DNA from: Chloroflexota bacterium
GTDB lineage: Bacteria; Chloroflexota; UBA6077
DNA length: 12,349 nt
Direction of reading: 5' to 3'
NCBI GenBank assembly: GCA_021806765.1
Contig: JAJZQR010000155.1
Span: forward strand, 1 to 12,349
Below are positions 7,461 through 12,349 of the stretch, in pieces. The translations under genes and the position numbers were made by a program. The notes under the pieces are model-generated. The model was given only the letters and a program-made list of their open reading frames with translations, did no database searches and was not told the origin of the DNA. Position 1 is the stretch's first letter. Every line of letters begins with the position of its first letter.

Positions 7461-7488
7461 GTTAACGGTAACACAAGTTACCGTTAAC
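7461..7488. promoter_or_regulatory. Double LacI-type operator, 12-4-12 perfect inverted repeat
   Basis: GTTAACGGTAAC (7461-7472) and GTTACCGTTAAC (7477-7488) are perfect inverted copies separated by ACAA. Each 12-base arm is also nearly palindromic around a central CG (GTTA-N-CG-N-TAAC), the usual form of a LacI-family operator. It can therefore be read as two operators with centres 16 bp apart. It overlaps the -10 box and the expected start of the minus-strand promoter of lacI, so binding would block the whole sugar operon. Confidence 0.8.
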
Positions 7489-7514
7489 ATATCATCCAGG
7501 CGAACCACTGTCAA
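7486..7514 (-). promoter_or_regulatory. Sigma-70 promoter of the lacI-sugar operon
   Basis: On the minus strand a perfect -35 box TTGACA (7514-7509) is followed after 17 bases by TATGTT (7491-7486), a 4/6 match to the -10 consensus. The -10 overlaps the right arm of the operator. No other good promoter was seen between the seven genes of the operon. Confidence 0.7.
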
Positions 7515-7552
7515 TAGGGAGATCCAAAGCAGACTATTTAGGTCCAATTAGG

Positions 7553-7581
7553 TTGACTTTCCCCGACCGGTTCGGTACAAT
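7553..7581 (+). promoter_or_regulatory. Sigma-70 promoter of the peroxiredoxin gene
   Basis: TTGACT (7553-7558) and TACAAT (7576-7581) are separated by the ideal 17 bases. Each box matches the consensus at 5 of 6 positions. Transcription would start near 7588, giving a leader of about 80 bases before the ATG at 7671. Its -35 box is 38 bases from the -35 of the divergent sugar-operon promoter. Confidence 0.72.
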
Positions 7582-7670
7582 CCCCTGCTCGGTAGGCTAC
7601 TTCAACAACTTGAGGCCCGCCCGAGCTTTCCGGTCGCTACTAGCCATCAATCGCCCGAGGAGGTAACTTC

Positions 7671-8264
7671 ATGGTCTTCGTCCAAGAGCCGGCACCCGAT
7701 TTCCAGGCCACCGCCTTCGCCGACGGCGGCTACAGGGATCTCAAGCTCAGCGACTACCGAGACCGCTGGGTCGTCCTCTTCTTCTACCCCGGCGACTACA
7801 CCTTCGTCTGCCCCACGGAACTCACCGACCTGGCCACCCGCTACCAGGAGCTGCGCTCCCTGGGGGTCGAGGTCCTGGCCGTCAGCACCGACTCCCACCA
7901 CGTCCACCGGGCCTGGCAGGAGGCCGAACTCTCCAGGATGGTGCCCGGCGGACTGCCCTTCCCCATGCTGGCCGACTCCCACGGGCGGATCGGCACCCTC
8001 TATGGCGTCTACGACGAGGAGGCCGGCGTGGACGTGCGGGGCAGCTTCATCATCGACCCCGACGGCGTCCTCCAGGCCGCCGAGGTCGTGGCCCCGGCCG
8101 TAGGCCGCAACTCTCAGGAGCTGATCCGGCGGATCATGGCCTTCCAGCACGCCCGGGAGACCGGGGAGGTGACCCCCTGCGGCTGGACCCCCGGCCAGGC
8201 CACCCTGAAGCCCGGCGCGGAGCTGGTGGGCAGGGTGTGGGAGGTGTGGCAGCCTCAGAACTAG
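7671..8264 (+). CDS. 2-Cys peroxiredoxin (AhpC/Prx family)
   Basis: A 197-residue thiol peroxidase that reduces hydrogen peroxide and organic hydroperoxides in the cytoplasm. The peroxidatic Cys47 sits in the hallmark FYPGDYTFVCPTE. The supporting motifs VSTDSHHVHRAW and PFPMLADSHGRI, with GSFIIDPDGVLQ, are typical of the AhpC/Prx1 group. Near the C-terminus the resolving Cys is expected in a motif like EVCPxxW. Here the segment reads GEVTPCGWTPG, so the only second Cys is Cys170, two positions later than usual. GAGGAGGT six bases before the ATG is a strong ribosome site. The gene stands alone, with its own promoter and a strong palindromic terminator, next to perR, so it fits a peroxide-stress regulon. 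No dedicated reductase (ahpF-like) gene is in the window, so its electron donor is not known. Confidence 0.94.
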   Translation: MVFVQEPAPDFQATAFADGGYRDLKLSDYRDRWVVLFFYPGDYTFVCPTELTDLATRYQELRSLGVEVLAVSTDSHHVHRAWQEAELSRMVPGGLPFPMLADSHGRIGTLYGVYDEEAGVDVRGSFIIDPDGVLQAAEVVAPAVGRNSQELIRRIMAFQHARETGEVTPCGWTPGQATLKPGAELVGRVWEVWQPQN

Positions 8265-8309
8265 CCTGCACCGGTTAGGGGTTGGCAGGCCCCAATCTGG
8301 GAGCCACCC

Positions 8310-8341
8310 GGTGGGGGGCGGTCGCGCGACCGCCCCCCACC
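8310..8341 (+). terminator. 32-bp perfect palindrome, terminator of the peroxiredoxin gene
   Basis: The 32 bases are exactly self-complementary around 8325/8326, with a core GGTCGCGCGACC and long G and C runs. The RNA would fold into a very stable hairpin, followed by UUUAU at 8342-8346. It lies 46 bases after the peroxiredoxin stop and 24 bases before the next promoter, so it insulates the two units. Confidence 0.82.
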
Positions 8342-8365
8342 TTTATCCCCGCCAGCGGGAAACCC

Positions 8366-8395
8366 TTGACAGCCTCGCAACCGCCCCTATATACT
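8366..8395 (+). promoter_or_regulatory. Sigma-70 promoter of the perR-cydABD unit
   Basis: A perfect -35 box TTGACA (8366-8371) is followed after 18 bases by TATACT (8390-8395), a 5/6 match to the -10 consensus. Transcription would begin near 8402, about 95 bases before perR. An inverted repeat CTCGCA (8374-8379) and TGCGAG (8395-8400) flanks the spacer and -10 and could be an operator. Confidence 0.72.
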
Positions 8396-8400
8396 GCGAG

Positions 8401-8415
8401 TAGTTACTATTACCA
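8401..8415. promoter_or_regulatory. Possible PerR box over the perR transcription start
   Basis: The A/T-rich stretch TAGTTACTATTACCA is a loose match (about 8 of 14 informative positions) to the 7-1-7 PerR box TTATAAT-N-ATTATAA. It sits directly after the -10 box, where an autorepressing site would be expected. The match is weak and the call rests mainly on position. Confidence 0.3.
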
Positions 8416-8496
8416 TTTTCGAGAAGCCGCCGGAAGCTGCCGCGCCCGCTGGCCTGCTTCCTGCAAATACCACTTTCAAGACTGGTGGGAGCCACC

Positions 8497-8886
8497 ATGC
8501 AGCAGGGCAAAGGTGCCGGTCCCAGAGGAAGCCGGCAGCGCGAGGTCATCCTCGAGGAACTTCGGAAGCTCAAGACCCACCCGAGAAGCGACGAACTGTA
8601 CCTCCTGGTCCGCCGGCGGCTACCCCATCTCAGCCTGGGAACGGTGTACCGCAACCTGGACCGGCTGCAGCGGGATGGGCTGGCCCTGGAGATCTACTGC
8701 GGTGATTTCGTCCGCTACGACGGCAACGTATCGCCCCACTCCCATTTCCTCTGCCGTCGTTGCCGTCGCGTCTGGGATTCCGACGCCGGGGCGGATCGCC
8801 TGCCTGACGAACCGATCGAGGCGGAACCGGGCTTTCGAGTCGAGGGTCGCTACACCATCTCTTACGGGCTGTGCCCCGACTGCTAG
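8497..8886 (+). CDS. perR: PerR-type peroxide-sensing repressor (Fur family)
   Basis: A 129-residue Fur-family metalloregulator. All ligands of Bacillus PerR are present at matching spacing. The regulatory metal site is His28 (in THPRSDELY), Asp75, His81, His83 and Asp94. The structural zinc site is Cys86/Cys89 (FLCRRC) and Cys126/Cys129 (CPDC at the very end). Asp94 where Fur proteins often have Glu favours PerR over Fur. The winged helix is at about 10-65, with recognition helix LSLGTVYRNLDRL (46-58). In PerR, metal-catalysed oxidation of the His residues by peroxide releases DNA. The start is taken as the ATG at 8497, with GGTGGGAG five bases before it. A GTG at 8485 lies inside that ribosome site. 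It is 48 bases ahead of cydA with no promoter between, so it is probably co-transcribed with the oxidase. The peroxiredoxin upstream is a likely target too. Confidence 0.9.
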   Translation: MQQGKGAGPRGSRQREVILEELRKLKTHPRSDELYLLVRRRLPHLSLGTVYRNLDRLQRDGLALEIYCGDFVRYDGNVSPHSHFLCRRCRRVWDSDAGADRLPDEPIEAEPGFRVEGRYTISYGLCPDC

Positions 8887-8934
8887 GGGCAGCCACCCGA
8901 CTGAGTACGTTGCAGAGAGAAGGCGGAGGGCGCA

Positions 8935-10323
8935 GTGAACGAACTGCTACTGGCCCGGATGCAATTCGGCATCACCACGGTGTACCACTTCTTCTTCGTC
9001 CCCTTGACCCTGGGTCTCTCCATCCTGGTGGCCATCCTGGAGACCCGCTACGTCCGCACCGGCGACGTCGTCTACAAGCGGATGGCCCAGTTCTGGGGCA
9101 AGCTGTTCCTCATCAACTTCGCCATGGGGGTGGTAACGGGGATCGTTCAGGAGTTCCAGTTCGGCCTCAACTGGTCCAGCTACTCCCGCTTCGTCGGGGA
9201 CATCTTCGGCGCCCCCCTGGCCATCGAGGCCCTCCTCGCCTTCTTCCTGGAGTCCACCTTCCTGGGGCTCTGGGTCTTCGGCTGGGACCGGCTCCCCAGG
9301 GGACTCCACGCCGCCACCATCTGGCTGGTAGCCCTGGGTTCCAACCTCTCGGCTTTTTGGATCCTGGTGGCCAACTCCTTCATGCAGAACCCGGTGGGCT
9401 ACACCCTGCGCAACGGCCGGGCCGAGATGACCGACTTCTTCGCCCTGCTGACCAACCCCAACCTGGCTACCCAGTATCCCCACGTGCTGGCCGCCGGGCT
9501 CTGCACCGGGGCTTTCTTCATGCTGGGGATCAGCGCCTACCACCTCTGGAAGAAGAGCACCGACCTGGAACCCTTCCGCCGCTCCTTCCGGATGGGCGCC
9601 GTGGCCGCCACAGCCGGCACCCTGCTGGTGATCCCGGTGGGCCACGCCCAGTCCCAGCACCTGCTGCAGACCCAGCCGATGAAGATGGCAGCGGCCGAGG
9701 CGCTGTGGAACAGCGAGGACCCAGCGGGGCTGTCCCTCTTCACCTGGGGGGACGAGGCCAACCGGCGGGACGTCTTCGCCATCCGGGTCAAGCCCTTCCT
9801 GACTGTCCTCTCCTACGGCACCACCACGGGAGAGGTGGAGGGCATCAACCAACTGGAGGCCAGCTTCCAGCAGAAGTACGGCCCGGGCGACTACGTCCCC
9901 TCGGTGATCACCTCCTACTGGAGTTTCCGAACCATGGTGGGGGCGGGCTTCCTGATGCTGTTCGTGGCCCTGGGCAGCCTCTACTACTCCCTGCGGGGGG
10001 GCCTGTCCAACCTGCACCCCAGGGTGCTGCAGGCGCTCCTCCTGACCATCGCCCTGCCCTATCTGGCCAACAGCACCGGCTGGATCCTGACGGAGATGGG
10101 CAGACAGCCCTGGATCGTCTACGGCCTGATGAAGACGCCCCAGGGGGTCTCCCCCACCGTGTCCGCCGGGATGGTGCTCTTCTCGGTGGTGGGCTTCACC
10201 CTGCTGTACGGCGCCCTGATGGTGGCCGACGGCTACCTGCTGATCAAGTACGCCCGGGGCGAGGCTGGCGGCCAGGAAGAACCGGCCGCAGGACTCAGGA
10301 AGCCCGATAGATTGGAGGCATAG
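8935..10323 (+). CDS. cydA: Cytochrome bd ubiquinol oxidase subunit I
   Basis: A 462-residue integral membrane subunit that binds the three haems and oxidises quinol. The residues known from E. coli CydA are present: His18 (haem b595 ligand, TTVYHFFFVPLTLG), Glu98 and Glu106 (IEALLAFFLEST), His183 (b558 ligand, YPHVLAAG), Met388 (b558 ligand) and the GRQPW motif (389-393). The quinol-loop residues Lys250 and Glu255 are in QPMKMAAAEALW. It is about 60 residues shorter than the E. coli protein because the Q-loop lacks the long insertion, so it is the short-Q-loop type seen in many Gram-positive and other bacteria. The GTG start at 8935 has GGAGG five bases upstream. cydB follows after one base, and perR lies 48 bases before it. 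The enzyme reduces oxygen to water without pumping protons and works at low oxygen or under oxidative stress. Confidence 0.97.
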   Translation: MNELLLARMQFGITTVYHFFFVPLTLGLSILVAILETRYVRTGDVVYKRMAQFWGKLFLINFAMGVVTGIVQEFQFGLNWSSYSRFVGDIFGAPLAIEALLAFFLESTFLGLWVFGWDRLPRGLHAATIWLVALGSNLSAFWILVANSFMQNPVGYTLRNGRAEMTDFFALLTNPNLATQYPHVLAAGLCTGAFFMLGISAYHLWKKSTDLEPFRRSFRMGAVAATAGTLLVIPVGHAQSQHLLQTQPMKMAAAEALWNSEDPAGLSLFTWGDEANRRDVFAIRVKPFLTVLSYGTTTGEVEGINQLEASFQQKYGPGDYVPSVITSYWSFRTMVGAGFLMLFVALGSLYYSLRGGLSNLHPRVLQALLLTIALPYLANSTGWILTEMGRQPWIVYGLMKTPQGVSPTVSAGMVLFSVVGFTLLYGALMVADGYLLIKYARGEAGGQEEPAAGLRKPDRLEA

Positions 10324-10324
10324 C

Positions 10325-11338
10325 ATGGACCTGAACATCCTTTGGTTCATCCTGATCGCGGTGCTGTTCATCGGCTTCTTCTTCCTGGAGGGCTTCGACT
10401 ACGGCGTGGGGATGCTGCTGCCCTTCCTGGCCAGGAACGACGGCGACCGCCGGGTGGTCATCAACGCCATCGGCCCCTTCTGGGACGGCAACGAGGTGTG
10501 GCTGCTCACGGCGGGGGGGGCCATGTTCGCCGCCTTCCCCCACTGGTACGCCACCCTCTTCAGCGGCTTCTACCTGGCGCTGATACTGATGCTGTTCGCC
10601 CTGATCCTCCGAGGGGTGGCCTTCGAGTTCCGCAGCAAGGATGAGAACCCCGCCTGGCGCAGCTTCTGGGATTGGATGATCTTCGCCGGCAGCTTCGTGC
10701 CGGCCCTCCTGTGGGGGGTGGCCATCGGCAACCTGATGGCCGGAGTGCCCATCGACGACAGGATGAACTACGCCGGCACCTTCTGGAACCTGCTGAACCC
10801 CTACGCCCTGCTGGGGGGTCTGGCCTTCGTCGCCCTCTTCCTGCTGCACGGGGCCCTCTTCCTCAGCCTCAAGACGAGAGGGGAGGTGCTGCAGCAGGCC
10901 CGGGTTGCCACCGGGAGGCTGTGGCTACCGACGGTAGCGCTGGTGGTCCTCTTCGTGGCCGGCGGCTACTTCGCTACCGACCTCTTCACCAGGGCCCAGG
11001 TGAACCCCACAGTCCTGGCCCTGCTGGCCGCGGTTGCCCTGCTGCTGTCGGGCTTGTTGCACCGAGCCTCGCGGGACGGGCTGGCTTTCATCATGACCGG
11101 GCTGACCATCGCCCTGGCCACCATGACGGTCTTTGCGGGGCTGTTCCCGAGGGTGATGATCTCCACCCTGGATCCCCGCTGGAGCCTGACCATCTACAAC
11201 GCCTCCTCCAGCAGCTACACCCTGCAGGTCATGAGCATCGTGGCGGCCGTCTTCGTCCCGCTGGTACTGCTGTATCAGGGGTGGACCTACTGGGTGTTCC
11301 GGGAGCGGGTGGGAAGATCGCCGTCGCTGGAGTACTGA
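10325..11338 (+). CDS. cydB: Cytochrome bd ubiquinol oxidase subunit II
   Basis: A 337-residue membrane protein that pairs with CydA. The family signatures are GFDYGVG (23-29) and GPFWDGNEVWL (49-59), followed by hydrophobic segments consistent with the usual eight to nine helices. The region ALILRGVAFEFRSK (about 92-105) is also typical. Length is normal for the family. The ATG is one base after the cydA stop, and GGAGG at 10314-10318, inside the end of cydA, serves as ribosome site, so the two are translated in step. The last residues are a short hydrophilic tail. cydD follows after a 140-base gap containing a large hairpin. Confidence 0.97.
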   Translation: MDLNILWFILIAVLFIGFFFLEGFDYGVGMLLPFLARNDGDRRVVINAIGPFWDGNEVWLLTAGGAMFAAFPHWYATLFSGFYLALILMLFALILRGVAFEFRSKDENPAWRSFWDWMIFAGSFVPALLWGVAIGNLMAGVPIDDRMNYAGTFWNLLNPYALLGGLAFVALFLLHGALFLSLKTRGEVLQQARVATGRLWLPTVALVVLFVAGGYFATDLFTRAQVNPTVLALLAAVALLLSGLLHRASRDGLAFIMTGLTIALATMTVFAGLFPRVMISTLDPRWSLTIYNASSSSYTLQVMSIVAAVFVPLVLLYQGWTYWVFRERVGRSPSLEY

Positions 11339-11351
11339 TCCCTCTTGTGCC

Positions 11352-11414
11352 GTCGAGGAATCGAGGCTTCAGCCGGATGTAGCCCGGGACCGGCTAAAGC
11401 CTCGACTCCACGAC
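11352..11414. repeat. 63-bp imperfect hairpin between cydB and cydD
   Basis: The arms 11352-11376 and 11390-11414 match as inverted copies at 22 of 25 positions around a 13-base loop. The inner 16 bp (TCGAGGCTTCAGCCGG against CCGGCTAAAGCCTCGA) has one mismatch. No U-tract follows on either strand, so it is not a standard terminator. It resembles a REP- or MITE-like dispersed repeat placed 13 bases after cydB. It could also stabilise the cydAB message or lower expression of cydD. Confidence 0.6.
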
Positions 11415-11435
11415 CATCATGGTTGCCGTGGCGGA

Positions 11436-11460
11436 ACAGTAGCCCCTACACCGATACTGT
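11436..11460. repeat. Short inverted repeat upstream of cydD
   Basis: ACAGTA (11436-11441) and TACTGT (11455-11460) are perfect inverted copies with a 13-base spacer, ending 18 bases before the cydD start. It could be a protein-binding site or a small hairpin near the weak ribosome site. With only six bases per arm, chance is also possible. Confidence 0.3.
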
Positions 11461-11478
11461 CTAGGAAACGCACCCTCC

Positions 11479-12349
11479 ATGAACCTCGACAAGCGGCTCC
11501 TTCGAGAGGCCCGCAGCGTGCGGCTCCGCCTGGCCCTCACCGTGGGGCTGGGTTTCCTGGCGGGGGTGGCCACCGTCCTCCAGGCCCTCTACCTGAGCAG
11601 GGTGACCTCCGGGGTATTCCTGGAGGGCAGGACCCTGGACCAGGTGAGGTCGCTGCTGCTGCTCCTGCTGGCGGTGGTGGTGGTCCGGGCCGTACTGGTG
11701 GGGTTGCGGGAGGTGGCGGCCTTCCAGGCTGCGGTCCGGATCAAAGCGGCGCTGCGGGAGCGACTGTTCGCCCACCTGCTGGCGCTGGGTCCGGCCTTCA
11801 GTTCGGGTGAACGGACCGGGGAACTGGTCAATACGGTCCAGGAGGGGATCGAATCCCTGGAGGCCTACTTCAGCCAGTACCTGCCCAGCCTCGCCCTGGC
11901 GGCCCTGGTACCGTTGACGATCCTCGCCTTCGTCTTCCCCCTGGATGCCGTCTCGGGGCTGGTGTTGCTACTGACCGCCCCCCTGATCCCGATCTTCATG
12001 GTCCTGATCGGCAAGATGGCCGAGGCGCTGACCCACCGCCAGTGGGAGACCCTCAGCCACCTGAGCGCCCACTTCCTGGACGTGCTCCAGGGGCTCACAA
12101 CCCTGAAGCTGTTCGGCCGCAGCCGGGCCCAGGTGGAGATCCTGGGGCAGGTCAGCGACCGTTTCCGGGATACCACCCTCGGGGTGCTACGGGTGGCCTT
12201 TCTGTCGGCCCTGGCGCTGGAGTTGCTCTCCACCCTCAGCACCGCCATCGTGGCGGTGGAGGTGGGCCTTCGACTGCTGTACGGCACCCTCTCCTTCGAG
12301 CAGGCCTTCTTCGTCCTGATCCTGGCACCGGAGTCCTACCTGCCGCTGC
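11479..12349 (+). CDS. cydD: Thiol reductant ABC exporter subunit CydD (partial, 5' end)
   Basis: The first 290 codons of a gene that runs off the window, with no stop reached. The product matches the membrane half of CydD, which with CydC forms the heterodimeric exporter of glutathione/cysteine needed to assemble cytochrome bd. Family landmarks are SGERTGELVNTVQEGIESLEAYFSQYLP (109-136), the segment around LIPIFMVLIGKMAEALTHRQWETLSHLSAHFLDVLQGLTTLKLFGRS (169-215) and APESYLPL (283-290), where relatives usually read APEFYLPLR. Hydrophobic helices are seen at about 18-38, 58-76, 137-154, 157-177, 240-262 and 274 onward. The ATPase domain lies beyond the window. The ATG at 11479 is the first start after an in-frame stop at 11440, and its ribosome site is poor (AGGA 14 bases away). 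It follows cydB by 140 bases. Confidence 0.93.
   Translation, partial: MNLDKRLLREARSVRLRLALTVGLGFLAGVATVLQALYLSRVTSGVFLEGRTLDQVRSLLLLLLAVVVVRAVLVGLREVAAFQAAVRIKAALRERLFAHLLALGPAFSSGERTGELVNTVQEGIESLEAYFSQYLPSLALAALVPLTILAFVFPLDAVSGLVLLLTAPLIPIFMVLIGKMAEALTHRQWETLSHLSAHFLDVLQGLTTLKLFGRSRAQVEILGQVSDRFRDTTLGVLRVAFLSALALELLSTLSTAIVAVEVGLRLLYGTLSFEQAFFVLILAPESYLPL

Noticed and set aside
7531..7550. Possible PerR box upstream of the peroxiredoxin promoter (CTATTTAGGTCCAATTAG region)
   Set aside because: Only about 6 of 9 positions pair between the halves, and it does not closely resemble the A/T-rich stretch at 8401-8415. It is too weak to annotate without a genome-wide motif.
8282..8938. A 218-codon plus-strand frame overlapping perR
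   Set aside because: It begins before the terminator palindrome, crosses the promoter and runs through perR in another frame. The perR frame has a complete Fur-family domain with all metal ligands.
8947..10371. A 474-codon open frame on the minus strand opposite cydA
   Set aside because: It is the mirror of cydA in a GC-rich sequence. Its product is full of Gly, Gln, Glu and His with no domain or membrane pattern, and cydA itself has all its catalytic residues.

Overview
The window looks like a stretch of a high-GC bacterial chromosome. The substrate-binding lipoprotein has an Ala/Pro/Thr-rich linker, many genes start with GTG or TTG, and short GC-rich hairpins are scattered between genes. 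Together these resemble the Chloroflexota (Thermomicrobia-like lineages), but that placement is an inference from style and not from a marker gene.

Left half (about 115-7514, minus strand): an apparent single operon of seven genes, read right to left. The order is a LacI-family regulator, an L-rhamnose mutarotase-like protein, the ATPase and permease of a ribose-type sugar ABC importer, its lipoprotein binding protein, an amidohydrolase of the fuconolactonase/rhamnonolactonase type, and an aldo/keto reductase of the aldose 1-dehydrogenase type. Mutarotase, 1-dehydrogenase and lactonase are successive early steps of the non-phosphorylative (oxidative) breakdown of 6-deoxyhexoses, so the operon reads as import plus oxidation of L-rhamnose, L-fucose or a related sugar. 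The dehydratase and aldolase that would finish the route are not in the window. A consensus-like promoter upstream of lacI is overlapped by a perfect 12-4-12 inverted repeat, which suggests that the regulator controls its own operon. The permease gene carries an in-frame TAA at codon 261, with 70 further codons of typical permease sequence after it. It is either a nonsense mutant or a base error.

Middle and right (about 7553-12349, plus strand): an oxidative-stress and respiration block divergent from the sugar operon. A typical 2-Cys peroxiredoxin has its own promoter and is followed by a 32-bp perfect palindrome acting as a terminator. A second promoter then drives a PerR-type regulator (every metal ligand of Bacillus PerR is present at matching spacing), cydA and cydB (cytochrome bd oxidase with a short Q-loop), and the start of cydD, which runs off the window edge. 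This arrangement suggests peroxide-responsive control of a high-affinity, oxidant-tolerant terminal oxidase and its assembly transporter.

The intergenic DNA holds several strong inverted repeats: a nested element at 13-89, a hairpin between the binding protein and the lactonase, and a 63-bp imperfect hairpin between cydB and cydD. No tRNA, rRNA, CRISPR array, transposase or phage gene was seen. No gap longer than about 220 bases lacks a gene. No obviously new multi-gene system is present. The items most worth checking are the interrupted permease, the double operator, the PerR-cyd linkage and the dispersed-repeat-like hairpins.
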